From: Antedon mediterranea
Lineage: Eukaryota > Echinodermata > Crinoidea > Comatulida > Antedonidae
Direction: 5' to 3'
Assembly (NCBI RefSeq): GCF_964355755.1
Contig: NC_092679.1
Span: 22,506,432 to 22,570,431 of the forward strand
DNA length: 64,000 bases
Made by a program: the position numbers and the translations under genes. Positions 26,501 to 38,997 of this stretch are shown in pieces. Numbering within the stretch: position 1 is the first letter of the stretch; the number at the start of each line of letters is the position of its first letter. The notes beneath the pieces were generated by a model, which was not told the origin of the DNA, searched no databases, and saw only the letters and a program-made list of their open reading frames with translations.

Positions 26501-29500
26501 TGGTAGTTCCTAGTTAAATATAGACAAAGATTAACATACTATGCGTTAAAATGCTATGTTAATATACACTATTTTCACAACATATATAAACATACATATA
26601 CATTCACAAGACAGATGTTTAATAGCATGCAGATATATAGAAAGAACATAAATTGTAAATAGATTACACATAACATCATGTCAACATTTATTCGTTCATT
26701 TTAATTCACAGTAAAAGAAAGTAGATTCATTCCCTAGAAGATGCGAACATTTTGAAATGGGAAAGCTAGGGAAAAGGGACGAAAGACGCAACAACAAAAG
26801 TTGAAAAGAAAGAAACAAAAGGAAAGCAAAAGAAAGAAAAATTTTGACATTTTGTAATTTTTCATGCAGACAGACTAATGACCAATGATTTCGATCACAT
26901 CTCTGCAATTTATTATATAAACCATGCAAATATCAAAAAACTTTTTACCCATTGGCCAGACATTCGGAGCAGACCCACTCCACCGTCGCGGAACCCGACG
27001 GCAGATCAAGGCATTCAGAATGGTAAGCGGATGGACAGTTATCGCAATAAATTAACTTTCCCCCGTGCCCGCAGTCACGACAGACGGCATCGTGCCACCC
27101 GTCCTCTTTAAAGATGATTTCATCGTCACTGAAAGATTACAAGATTAACAATCAACAGAAACAAAAGATTTTTAACATTTACTTCAAACGGACATGAAAT
27201 GGATTTTTTATTTGTAAGTCAATGGTACAATCAATTAACGACACACACAGATAAGGTCAATCTATGTGTCAAAGGTCATCGTCGTACAGTTTGGTCATCA
27301 TTTTTTTTGCAAAAACAAAAGCTTCCCATTGTTGCATGCTGACATTGTATAAAAGTAATATCACCTAATATTTTTTGTTAATAAATAATAAACTATCTTA
27401 AAAACTACCATAATATTCTGTTTCATTAATACATTCTTCAAATGAGATTTTGGGGAATATCTTGAAATTTAAAAATCATTTCATGTCCATTTATCAAAGA
27501 ACCTATTATAGTAAGACATTTGGAAAATAAGTGAATATACACAAAAACAGAGACGTTGCACATATAGGTCTCTGCTACACCTGATTCTCAGTACTGTATC
27601 TAGATTTCTCCAATATTATAGCAAAATTCTGTAATACAGCATCACATGTGTTTCACATATAGCCTAGTATCATAGACTTTAACCTAACTTTGTATGACAC
27701 AGGCACCACATGTGAAGTGAATGTTGACGGTGGCATGGTATCTAAGCAAGCATGGTTTTAGGTATACTTTGCTAATGCTATATATCTATAGTCTCTAAAT
27801 ACAACTTCAACAGAACAGCAACATGTCAAGTAAATTATTTACTTACATCAGCAATTATCAAACATATTATATCAACTTTTTAGCAACATTGGTAATAAAA
27901 AATAGAGAGCATTTGAAATGTGGAGGGCTTAATTATAGAACAAGTTTGCCAAAAGTTCTAAACAAAAATGATAAATATGTTTATATTTGTACTGTATATG
28001 TATTAAATTGAAATGAAAGGTTATAGTTACCTGTCTTGTGCAATGGCAGCAGAAGTCATTTCTGTGTCCTCTTCCTCCTCCTGCTCATCCTCCTCTTCAC
28101 TGGCATCATCCTCATCTTCCTCACTCTCTTCTTCTTCTTCACTTTCTTCTTCATTCTCATCTTCTTCCACTGCATCACTATCATCTTGTTCTTCCTCTTC
28201 CTCTTCGCTATCTGATTCCACTTTCTCTGTCCTACTGTCAACAGTTGATCTGCGTCTTCTAGGACTCCTTAAGACTTCTTTTGGCGTACAGTCCTTGCAG
28301 TACCAGTCACCTTTTGGCACATTCTGGTAACCAAAACAAACAACTATATTTAGAGTCATGAATATTTATCTATCGAGGTAGTATATGTACTTCATATGAA
28401 TGGAAGAATTTTGAATGGAATATTAAGCAGATACTGAAGAGAGCAAGTATACCTTAAGTGGCGGTTTCAGACAATACATATGGTGCCCTCTATCACAGCC
28501 GTCGCATAGCAACATCTGTTCCGCATTTCCTTTACATCTGCAGATCCTGCAACGAGTGTTCAGGATGGACTTGGACCAGATGATTGACCGTTCAAGAGTG
28601 GACATGTGTAGAAACACCTGCGAGAAGCTTGTGGACAGCATAAGAGATTCTTCCCAGCATTCCCTGGTTGTTTTCTTTGGTTTGTCATCTGTCAGTCATA
28701 GATTATTTAAATTAAAAGTGATTTCTGTGCCCATAAAAGCTTTCTTACTGATTACAACTACTGATTGGTCCAATGCCTCGAAACAATTTGGTAATTTTAA
28801 CGGACCTCTACAAGACCCGTAAAGATCACACTGATGCATATGCAGGTATTTTATACAGCATTTATATTAAATATTGCATGTGAAAGTATTGTCACTCGGT
28901 AAAAATATCCCAGGAAATATAATAACAATTTGCTACATATTGTAACTTTGCTGTGCGTGTGAATGAGGTCTTAGATTAAATAAATGTACAGAGCTTCAGA
29001 GCTCATTGAACTTATTTTAGTAGAATGGATTGAACAATATTGAAACGTTTCTTACCATCCTCTTCCTGTTCTTTTCTCCGTCGCTCTCTTTCTTCTTGTA
29101 GTTTCTTAGCTCTTCTTGTTGCTGAATACCCCCCTCTTGTGGGTGGCTCAGCAAAACCTATGATGAAAACAAAAAGCAGTTAATAATTATTTTCTGCAAT
29201 TATAAAGGTGTGCAATGTTGTGAAACCTCTAAGTGCTGTAAACATTATTACCCCGGTCATTTTTTTGATCAAACACATGGAAAGATACACCCATAATGCA
29301 GCTAGTAATCAGCTTTTGTGTCTTGACCTTACCAAGTACATATTGGTGGAGAAAGGCAAATGAAAGTAAAGTGTCTTGCCTATTTATTTATTTAATACCA
29401 TCTTTAATGAGGGTTGCCTATCCAGTTCTAGTAAAGGAACTGATCAAGGGCCTAAGGACAAACAATGCAACTTCATTTCTAAAGCTTTGTCTACACTATA

Positions 29501-32500
29501 AAACTTTATGTGACAAAAAAATGTGATGTGCCCATATATGTACATGATGATGTCACACTTTTTTATGTCAAACTAGTTTGATAGTGTAGACAGGGCTTAG
29601 GATTAAAATAAAATGTGTAATAGGGGGTAAATACCAAAGACCTATGTCCAGGGCATCATTTATAAGGAGGGCATCATTTATAAGGAGCGCCTGCGCGACC
29701 GCGCTCCTCAACAGGCTTCGAGGAGAGCAATTTATCGCGCTCCTTAATTTTCAAAATAGAGCCTAGCTTTTGACAGTGTTGTTTTTTCTGTCAAGAGGCC
29801 TAAAAACACGTGGATTTTTAAAAGTTAAAACCAATCTAGGCCTAGGCTAATAATATATAAGCTAAGTTATAAAGCTACAAGCCTAATGGCAGTCCCTCGT
29901 TTTTAAGGATCGCGAGCGCGATCGCAATCAACAACCTTCGAAAAGGAGAGCAATTCATCGCGCTCCATCTCACAGTGCGAGGTACCAACAAAGGGGATTC
30001 CCTTGCCTGCGCGCATTCAAGGGCGAGTTTACTTCATCGCCTCATAGAGTGCAACCAGTACGGTGTCATAGAAACACCTCCTTTACAGGAAGATCATGTC
30101 CCAACCAATAATTTTTCCCTTTATGTTTTTATGGAACGAGTTAATAAAATATATTTAATTTTAAAAGGAAACATTAATATAGGAGGCCTAAATATAATGT
30201 TTATTATTTAAAAAAGCTTAGCTGCTGGTTGCTTTAATTATGTCATTTTGAAGATGGATTATTTCTTCGAAAGTTCTAACCAATTTTGGTCACTCAAATC
30301 CTCCTCAAAACAAGTGCTGACGTGTGACGTCAGCATCTTCTAGAAGCTCTCTCAGCCCTCCCCTATATTGTGCGTGCGCCCATGTGTGACACATGTAAAC
30401 ACGATCTAGGCCTAATATCTTTCTTAATTATTTTAAAATGACACTTTGTAACTTATTATCAATATTTTAATGGCTGTTGCATGTTAGAATTGTATAATTT
30501 ATGAATTGCAGGTAAATACTTTTCAGGTTTTCTGTCTGATTTCTAGGCCAACAAGCTAGGCTAGAAAAGCTAGGCTAACTAAAGGCATTAGTTGGCCAGG
30601 ACAGGATTCTCCAGGCTCCTGAAACCCAATCTACCCAGGCCATAAAAAAAAAATTGGCTTGAGTTTTTTTACTGTAGAATAATACGATCCCCACGGAAAA
30701 TATTGTGTGTGAAGGTGGGTGTGGGGGATTTTAGGGGAGAGGTACAGTATACATTTGTTGTGCACGGCGGGGGGGGGGGGGGGTTATTTAGAAAAAATTG
30801 CCTCAGTTTTATTATTCATAAATTTGTAATATAAATCTCATACAATATTATTTATTAATAAAAGATTTATAGATTATAATATAATAGATTATTATAGCGG
30901 CAGCGTGCACTAATAATTTTTTTTTGGTAGCAAAACCAATAGAATTTAACTTTTGTGGTCAAATTCAAACATTGTAATTTTTTTACATATTTACATAAAC
31001 ATTTGAGGAGAGCGATTTAAAATTTTTGCAAGGAGAGCGAATTGCTCTCCTCGGTGATTTGAGGAGAGCGATTTGTTGCTCTCCTGGGTTTTGCATACGT
31101 GATGCCCTGTATGTCACGCAATACAATATACAGAATGAATGACCACGTACCTAGAGGTTGCATAAGGAACTTAGGTTCAACACCTTGTGAGATCTGAAGA
31201 AGAGCGCAGGCCAAGTCACGCACAACCTGGTCATTGTCAAAGATCAGTGGCGTGCCACATCTAGTGGAACACGCAGCTGGACTACTCTCTCCATTTACAG
31301 AGTTCCCTGCAGTGCCACCCTCTTCAAGTTTTAATTCAGACAACCTGTGAAAAAAATGGTTTAAAAGTAAAATTACAATTCAGGGGAACAATATATCTTT
31401 AAACCTCAATTGCAGTTTTGGAGCCATGCATTATACTATATATTATTCTACAGTGTATATTAAAAGATATCAGTACCTATCTTTGCCTTTATCTGTTATG
31501 CTCTTCTTCTCTTCTGGGATAGACAGGTCTGCCGATGACATATTCAGGAAGTCACTGCCAAGTTTAGACTTGCACCACTCTGGCCCCCATGAGATTTCCT
31601 GGCACTGCTTATCATACGAACCATGACTTATGCTATCTGTCCATACTTGACGATTCTCAACCTAAAACAATACAACTGTAATTACACATCCAAAAGAAGC
31701 CCTATTAAGGGGACATCTGTGGGACCTAGAAAAGTGTTCCTTTGTAGTGTTAAAACATATACTTCCTCACGTTCGTTTCATATGAAAGTATCCCTTAAAG
31801 TCTTCCCACTGCCACTGTATATATACAGTACACTAATCAAAATGTACCAATAAAACCCTTACATTTTTGGTACATTTTAGTCCATTTTCATAGTAATTTA
31901 ACACCAGTATAGTCCTAGGGGGCATGGGTATGATGTTTGGAGAAAATTAGGGATGGGATTATACTCAAGCATGGGATTATATTTGGGTCATATACGAAAA
32001 TTGTTTGTAAAGAGAAATAATTACCTTGCAACACCCTAACCCTCCCTGCCATATGCGATCTGCGAGCTCAAGCAACTGTTCACGTAAGCTGAGCTCGAGA
32101 GACTCGGCACCGTCCGCATTGACTGACATCAAGCCCTTCTTTCCTCCGGCTAGCTTAACGACAACCTGTTGCGGTTTCACATTCTTCTCTTCTTCATTAC
32201 CAGTATCCATACTATCGTGGTTTGAACTCATAACTTCATTCATTGGAAACGCTGGTAAATTATCAAGAATACGCTCAATCTCGCATTGGAGAGATCGTTT
32301 TAACGTTCCTTCTCGGTAACCTCGTGGGTTCAGAGTTTCTAAGAGTGTTCGGATTTCGTCGGGCTGACTGTAAAACGCCCAGCATGGATGCGACGTCTTC
32401 AACATGCAAATGTCTGGCGATAGAGGTCGTTTAACCTCTTCAATAATGCCGTTCACAATCAGTTCCTTTGCGTCTCCGCTACTCTCCATGTTTGGCGTTT

Positions 32501-35500
32501 GGTTGATGTTTTCATGACCATTAAATACAATATTTTCTTTATCACTAACAGTACAATTATCATATTCAATTCTCTTATCTGTAATATCTGTAATCTCAGT
32601 TACATTTTCTTCAAACGGATTAATCTTCGGATTCTGATTGACCGGTTGCAAGTCTAACAAATTCAAATTTTCAAAATCCGACTCGACAAATATCCCCGGT
32701 ATTGAATGGAAGACCCAAAAGCGCCGAAATATGCGATCAAGTCCCATCGGAGTGACGCTATACTTGGCAGAGTGTGTAAATAATTCGTCTCTTAAAGCTT
32801 TATTCTGTTCAATAAACACTTGTTTCGTGACAACTTCATCTTCATCGTCTTTCTTTTTCTGTTCTTCCAATTCGTCTTTCATGGCGGCGTATTCTTGCCC
32901 TAAGGTCTCGCTCAACTCTTGCGCTTCTCCCGTAGCCTTAACAAGTTTATCTTTAGCTTCTTTCAGACTAGATAACGGTAGGTCCTCATCTTCGCTGTCA
33001 TCACCACCATTTGGATTCTCATCATTTTTCAAAGATTTCACCTTGGCCAGCTGTTGTTGTTCTCTCCACTTTCTTTGTTGTTCGTTTAACAAAAGTTTCT
33101 CTTCCTGTCTTTTACGAAACCTGCAAAAACAGGAATGTTTGATACACAACACAAGTTTATTTTTAGCAACATAGAAAATGTTGTTTGATGCAATAGGCTG
33201 GTGAATAATACACTATTATTATAATTATTTTTTGCACCATGTGATTGATTGATTGAATTTTTATTGTAGTTATACCTGAGGGAGGCAACCTCATGTTCTC
33301 GTCTCTTTTCCAAACGTTGCAGTTCTTTCCATTCCTTTCGTTTCTCCTGCCACGTCTCAAAGCTCTCCTCAATCACGTCTCTAATTGTCACATACGTCAT
33401 CAGTTGCTGGCACAATGTTGATAGAATCTTCAGTTTCTCTTCTACATAAAATAATATAAATATGGTGGTGATATTGCTCAAATATGGTAGTGATATGCTC
33501 AAATATGGTGATGATATGCCCAAATATGGTAGTGATATGCCCAAATATGGTAGTGATATGCCCAAATATGGTAGTGATATGCCAAAATATGGTAGTGATA
33601 TGCAAAAATATGATAGTGATATGCCCAAATATGGTAGTGATATGCCCAAATATGGAAGTGATATGCAAGGGAAATATCTATTAAAGGGACACTTTATTGA
33701 GCCCCGAAGTTGTCCTCTTACACTAATATCATATCTCTATATATTTTTCTACATTGACTATAGTTGGTCGTGATGAAAGATGTTCCTGGGACCTTACCTG
33801 AAGTAAGATCATATAAATTTCCATGTGTCAATGTCCTCAGAATATTTGGTTCTTGCATTCTAAACTCCAGGCCCGGATCGTCATGCGGTATATAGCCTCC
33901 ACGTTGTTGATATCGCCATTTGACGTTAGCTGGGCTTGTCCTGGCTCCGGAGACTAACAAGTGAAGACGAAGTACCTCAGAACATGTGGTTGGCTCTATA
34001 GGTAGCAGTCTGAGGGTGGAACCTAAAGGTGATAAAAAGTAAATGAGTAAGTGAGGGGCAATATATGGTTTAACACTACAGAGAACCCCTATTCATGTGA
34101 TATCCCTATTAATGATACAATTGATTGTGTCTTAAAGATGTCCCCTTAATAGATGTTCTACTGTATTTAGTTGTATCATTGAAAACTTGGCTATTGACCA
34201 TTGTGACCTCAATTTAACATGGCTCTTCAGTAGTTGCAACTGAATTGATAGCCACAGGTTTCAAGGAGTTGCGAGATCTTTTAAAAACAACTAGGAAAAT
34301 GCCTATTCTTGCAACCCAAATAGTTGCAGGGAAGTGACAATACTAGTAGTTGATTACCATGATGAATTATTGGCCAGGATTGGGCAGCTGTGCTGGCTGC
34401 CGTCAGCTCAGAGTAAGTAGGATCCTCAAGAGCCTCTGTGAGGTCAACCGATGGCAGCTCCATGCCTTGCTCTTTCAGGTCAATCTTCTCGTCCTCTTCT
34501 TCATCCTCTTGCATTCTGAAGATTGCCTTCAGAAGGAACTTGACCAGTTCATAAAGAGCGCCGTCCACAGTTTTACCTAAGACAGCCTCTTCTATCATTT
34601 CTAGTTTTAAAATGGAAAATCTTCATTAAGAATAGTCTGATATATATATATATATATATTGAATATTTCATATTGAGTTGAATAGGGAGAATATTTCATG
34701 AGTTGAAAGTGGTGTAATATTGAACATGCAATGATACTGTAACATTAAATGCAGTACAACTAATTAAATTTAACAATAAAATAGTATGGATACATACGTT
34801 AATATATCCATTGACCCATTGGATCACTCTACTGTATGTTACTAATATATCTCTGTGTCTTTATTCAACAAACATAAAAAATGCAAGAAAATATAATAAT
34901 GTTGTATGTTACCTAATTTCACGCCATCTGGGTATTCTTCAGCGATATCAAGTTCCTCTCTAAACACATGCAAGAACTCCATGAGCATTAAAACATCTCC
35001 AAACAGATGATCAGGAATTTCACTCTTTACTGCAACAGGCTGAGGTAGTACCTGTAAACAACAAGAGAAAATATTGTGGAATATATTATTTGTGCTCCAC
35101 TTTAGTCTAAACTGTTGAAATGGAGAAAAAAACAGCAGTGGTAGGTTACCTTAAGATCTTCACATTCTAAATCATCTCGCGGCTTACTCCACTCTTTTAG
35201 AATCTCTTCTCTTTGACGTCGTTCTTCTTTTTTCTGCTCCCGTTCCTTAAAACAATAAAAGAACCAAGTTACCATACCACAGATCAAAAGCAGAAAACCT
35301 CAACTTCTGAATTACGTTGTAAAAGTTAAGCCAATTTCAGAGAATTATAGTATACTGGTACGCTGGATTGGTTAAAGTTTTTATATTTATTTAATAGCAA
35401 CTTGCCAATGGATAAACTATTTAATGGATAAACTATTTTATAATTTATTGTGCTTATAAACTAAGTCTCATTTGAAGCTTAGGGAGTGGAGTTGAAAAAG

Positions 35501-38500
35501 TTACAACCCTGGCACTAGGTCGGGATTGAACTCTGGGATAGGAAAGCAAGCATGTTAGCCACCAAGCTACACCTCCACTACTTTTTGTTCTTTATTCTGC
35601 AGTTTCTTTCTCACCTTTTCTCTTTCTAATTTCTTCTTCTCCTTCGTTTCTTCATGAATTTTTTTCTGTTCTTCTTTCTTCACTGCCTTTTCTTCTGCTC
35701 TTTGTTTCTTGATGGCTTCTCTCATAGCCAACTTGATTGCATTCTCTTGTTCTTTCATTTTCAGTTTCTGTTCTTTCAATAACGCTCGTTCTTCAGCTGT
35801 TAAATTTATCTTCTTCATTGGTGGCGTTTCAACTAGTTTATCTTTTGTTGGGGTTTTCTTTTTCACTTTTTTTTTAAATAAACATTTTAAACAGATAATT
35901 TTTGGATTTAGGAATAACTTTCCGATAAAAGAGTGTAGATTGGAAGTTAAACATTTAAATATTTTCTCTTTTTACAAGGGTCATTTTATGCATGCAGAAC
36001 AGGACCTACAAATTGTAAAATGTGAAGTGAACTTATAACCTAATGTTCTATTGTATTAAATATTGGCGATACCTATGCTACATTAATGAGGTAATCCAGA
36101 TTAATATGAGAGTTATGGCTTCAAATTAGCCTAGGCAAAAGGCATTCAAATATTTTTAGGCTGGCTGAAAGGCTTGGAATGTTACTGTCCCCTCCCACCA
36201 CCAGCTGGCCTAATTACACCCTTCAGACTACTGTAGAACATCTAGGCATTTTAAGTGGACACTCGATCATACATATACTGTTTAAAATGGTTGATGTTTT
36301 ATTCAAACAAACAACTAATTAAATGCTTATATGGTAATACAGTACCTTCAGGTGTCTTGGCTTTCTTAGTTGTTTTGGGGCTTATAGATTTCTTTTTGGT
36401 TGCTGAATGACTACCTGGTGGTGCCTTCTTGGCTACTGTGCTTTTGAAATCTGGTAATGGTCCAGAAAAGATTGAACTAAACTGCTTTTCATGTAATTTG
36501 AACCTCTGAATGTATTTTGGCTAAAAAAAAGGATAACAATATAATAATTCCACAACTATAAATAAAACAATGAAAGTAGTGATCATTACAAGTATATCAA
36601 AATTTGTCAACAAAAATCATGAGTTCATATGAGTCCATACATATATTACGCGATTTGAACCATTTGCGCAATTTCAAACAACAATAAGACAAAAGCATGT
36701 AAACGACAAATAATCTTTCTCACCTTGACAGTCCAATGTGAGTCAATAATTTCACAATGTTGTCTCAAATATAACTTATTTTTGTCTCTTGTGTAAAGGC
36801 CTTTTCGACGACTATGAAAACACAAAGCAATTGAATCATTTAAATAAATCGTGGTAGTTAACATAATATTCTTGTTTGACAACCTGGGTTCAAGTTCTTA
36901 TGATGTCTTATAATAAGAATGTTAGATGTTGGGAAGGAATAGTTTTACAGTGTAAACTCTCCTTTAGATCACCGCTATTAAGGAGACACCCTATTAAGGG
37001 GACGCTTTCCTATAAAATGAACGATCAGCAATATATGTTTTAACACAGTCAACTATTCCTGCTATTCAGGATACACTCTTATTAAGGGGACACTTGTTGG
37101 GTCCCAAGGGTGTCCCCTTAATAGGGGTTCTACTGTACTGGAAAAATTAAATGTTAATATTCACCTTATATGACTGTAATTAACATCAAACTGTACCAAG
37201 TTGCCTTTTGTTGGTACCACACTGTATACATACAATTTAGGATCAAGTGTCTCCTTTTTATATCCTTTAGTCTTCAAACTATTATAAAAAGAAAGAATTC
37301 AAGATGATCAATATCGGATACCGATCAATATCTGATATGATACCGATCAATATCTGATATGATACAGATCAATATCAAATACTAATCAATATCTGATACT
37401 AATCAATATCTGATACTTATCAATATCTGATACTGATCAATATCTGATACTGATCAATATCTGATACTAATCAACTGATACTGATCAATATCAAATACTA
37501 ATCAATATCCAATACTAATCAATATTTGATACTTATCAATATCTGATACTTATCAATATCTGATACTTATCAATATCTGATACTAATCAATATCAAATAC
37601 AAATCAATATCTCATACAAATCAATATCAAATACTAATCAATATCTGATATTGATCAATATCAAATATTTATCAATATCTGATACTGATAAATATAAAAT
37701 ACTAATCAATATCTGATACTAATCAACATCTGATATTGATCAATATCTGATGCTGATCAATATATGATACTGATTATTATCAGATACTAATGAATATCTG
37801 ATACCGATTAATATTTTAATAAAAATAAATAACATTTATACATTTTAAAATCCTGATTATTGGTCTAAGGAAAAATCAATGATTTGACCATTGGTCCTCT
37901 TCAGCTAAACCCTAGGTCATCATCAGGTACTAATGTGGTTGGCAGTATAAGACAGATTAGATTTTCTTGACCACTTTATGTTTTTTTTTTAAATTGAAAG
38001 TCAATAAAACATAAAAAAACATATACCTGTTTTTGTCATTTGAATTGTCTCCTATGACAATCACATCATCGTCATCATCATCTTCTTCTGTTAGATCAAT
38101 TACATCGTTTTGTTTGGAAGATCCATTTTGAGATGGTGCAATGACCTCTACTATACGACAGGGTTCACTAAATAGAATTAATTTTGGGGTAAAATATGCA
38201 TTATTATAGATTATTATTATTATAGAAAAAAATAAAGAAAAAATAATAAGATGATTTTAAATAATTTTAATAGAAATAACAAAACATACTGTTGAAATAT
38301 AGATGAGATAAGATTATGAAATTGTATAAACAAGTCTGACGTATGTTCACTTTATTCTTACCTAGATCCTCCTTTCTTTACATCCACAATTTCACCAATG
38401 TAAAAGCGATCACGGCTAAATACAAATACGTCATCGCACATATCACTGAGGCGCCCTCGATGAGTTAGCAAAGCAAGAAACAATATCGGCGCTTCCAGGT

Positions 38501-38997
38501 AACTCGGGAAGGTTGCCAGATGTTTTCTTGCTTTTTCCTCACTCTCCACCGCCTCCTGGTACGTAAGATTTGGCCTTCCTGTGAGGCTGCACGTCCATAC
38601 TAGACTGTTGCAGAGAATTGTTCTTTGGAAAAAATCACTATGAGAAGAAAATAGTATGAAAGACACATGTTTTTAATAGATCTAATTACACTTGTGAGTT
38701 TACAGCATATAAAAAATGGCGCACTTGCAAATACTCGTCTATGATTGGTTGTGATGGGAGATCCGTGTGTGATGAAGTATTTTTATATACCCGTACCATC
38801 ATCAATAAACTAAAAAAATGTGGAGATGTACTGGTATATTATATTTGGATAATTGTTAATACAACAACAAGTTGTTTTACTTACTCGTATTTCCTAAATA
38901 TTTCATTGGTTAATGGACACCAAAAGACTTCTTCATCAGGCTCAAAATCTTCGTTAGGCTTCTCGGGGATAAACTCTTTTCTTCGTAGCAGCGGCAT
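23546..38997 (-). CDS. BAZ1A: Bromodomain adjacent to zinc finger protein 1A (ACF1), ISWI remodeller subunit
   Basis: Twenty-three minus-strand exons join in phase to 1835 residues: 38885-38997, 38362-38637, 38027-38167, 37165-37278, 36724-36811, 36346-36520, 35582-35865, 35150-35245, 34913-35051, 34358-34600, 33798-34022, 33276-33441, 32025-33120, 31477-31661, 31151-31344, 29056-29157, 28453-28688, 28031-28323, 26949-27128, 25594-25802, 24760-25257, 24230-24390, 23546-23839. ACF1 is the large non-catalytic subunit of ACF/CHRAC, which with ISWI spaces nucleosomes. Order: WAC (about 20-130; [27 protein letters not shown]), long basic coiled coil, DDT (about 440-510), WHIM-type blocks ([22 protein letters not shown]), three PHD fingers (about 1260-1305, 1405-1447, 1460-1502) separated by an acidic tract, and a bromodomain (about 1705-1805) with the acetyl-lysine Asn (CEQYN). 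The bromodomain WPF shelf reads AGPF. Human BAZ1A is about 1556 aa with one PHD. The exon 35582-35865 acceptor follows a run of A and is weak. Confidence 0.95.
23915..24002. repeat. Tandem duplication, about 45 bp x2
   Basis: The block beginning GCATGTATTACACCCTGATA and ending CTGTGAGCATTG occurs twice in direct succession, without visible differences, in the last BAZ1A intron. Confidence 0.9.
25338..25484. mobile_element. MITE, TAAAGCT family, copy 4
   Basis: Both inverted ends present (TAAAGCTTTCTGTCCACACT / AGTGTAGACAGAGTTTTA) with the usual interior. In the intron between the third PHD exon and the 24760-25257 exon of BAZ1A. Confidence 0.88.
26290..26480. repeat. Degenerate tandem repeat
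   Basis: Three imperfect copies built around GTTGCAGGTAATGGGGTATC followed by AATTGTACTGGGGAGG-like sequence, in the intron between the PHD2 and PHD3 exons of BAZ1A. Confidence 0.6.
29480..29599. mobile_element. MITE, TAAAGCT family, copy 5 (short)
   Basis: Both ends present (TAAAGCTTTGTCTACACTAT / ATAGTGTAGACAGGGCTTA); the interior is shortened to about 120 bp total. In BAZ1A intron 15, just beside the 1.46-kb element at 29649-31109. Confidence 0.88.
29649..31109. mobile_element. Non-autonomous DNA transposon, 1461 bp, with 6-bp target duplication
   Basis: Ends are CAGGGCATCA (29649-29658) and TGATGCCCTG (31100-31109), perfect 10-bp inverted repeats. The six bases TATGTC occur directly before (29643-29648) and directly after (31110-31115), as a target-site duplication. 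GGAGAGCRATT motifs in both orientations cluster near both ends, as expected of transposase-binding sites. No transposase frame is present (longest open frame under 80 codons). CAGGG-type ends recall hAT, but hAT duplications are usually 8 bp, so the superfamily is open. It fills most of BAZ1A intron 15. Confidence 0.8.
30767..30783. repeat. Homopolymer G run
   Basis: Seventeen or so G residues inside the 1.46-kb transposon. Similar G runs occur near 4112-4128, 20938-20955, 55500-55518, 55661-55675 and 57797-57809. Confidence 0.8.
33455..33672. repeat. 21-bp tandem array related to the MITE interior
   Basis: About ten copies of CCCAAATATGGTAGTGATAT plus G in BAZ1A intron 11 (between exons 33276-33441 and 33798-34022). 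The same sequence, or its complement, is found in the interior of the TAAAGCT MITEs, for example in the copies at 22646, 50582 and 59864. No MITE ends flank the array. Because 21 is a multiple of three, several frames stay open across it; this is not evidence of coding. Confidence 0.9.
34050..34340. repeat. Dispersed repeat (GGGGACAC type), second long copy
   Basis: Shares ordered blocks with 22930-23310 (ATATGGTTTAACACTACAG, ATGGCTCTTCAGTAGTTG, TAGCCACAGGTTTCAAGGAG, CCTATTCTTGCAACCCA). It ends about 18 bp from the donor of BAZ1A exon 34358-34600. Confidence 0.65.
35478..35580 (-). mobile_element. tRNA-derived SINE next to a splice donor
   Basis: Minus-strand reading: GTGGAGGTGTAGCTTGGTGG (A-box-like), then GAGTTCAATCC (B box), then an acceptor-like 3' end (CAACTCCACTCC) complementary to the 5' end. 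Same family layout as 16025-16117. It begins at or within the first bases of BAZ1A intron 7, whose donor is an unusual GTAGTG. Confidence 0.75.
36960..37135. repeat. Dispersed repeat (GGGGACAC type)
   Basis: CTATTAAGGGGACGCTTTCC, AATATATGTTTTAACACAG, TTATTAAGGGGACACTTGTT and TAATAGGGGTTCTACTGTA occur in the same order as in the copies at 100-240 and 22930-23310. In a BAZ1A intron. Confidence 0.7.
37317..37810. repeat. Minisatellite, about 17-bp unit
   Basis: Close to 500 bp of imperfect units of the form TGATACTAATCAATATC, in BAZ1A intron 3 (between exons 37165-37278 and 38027-38167). Confidence 0.9.

Noticed and set aside
25621..27111. Plus-strand open frames at 25621-25869 and 26878-27111
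   Set aside because: Antisense to the PHD3 and PHD2 exons of BAZ1A.
28013..28330. Serine-rich plus-strand open frame
   Set aside because: It is the antisense shadow of the acidic Glu/Asp exon 28031-28323 of BAZ1A.
33381..33773. Overlapping open frames on both strands encoding 7-residue repeats
   Set aside because: The 21-bp array is a multiple of three and stop-free in several frames; it lies inside a BAZ1A intron. There is no splice support or start context.
23546..38997. BAZ1B (WSTF) rather than BAZ1A
   Set aside because: The WAC, DDT ([15 protein letters not shown]) and [18 protein letters not shown] blocks match BAZ1A, and the linkage to chromosome 14q genes also favours BAZ1A.
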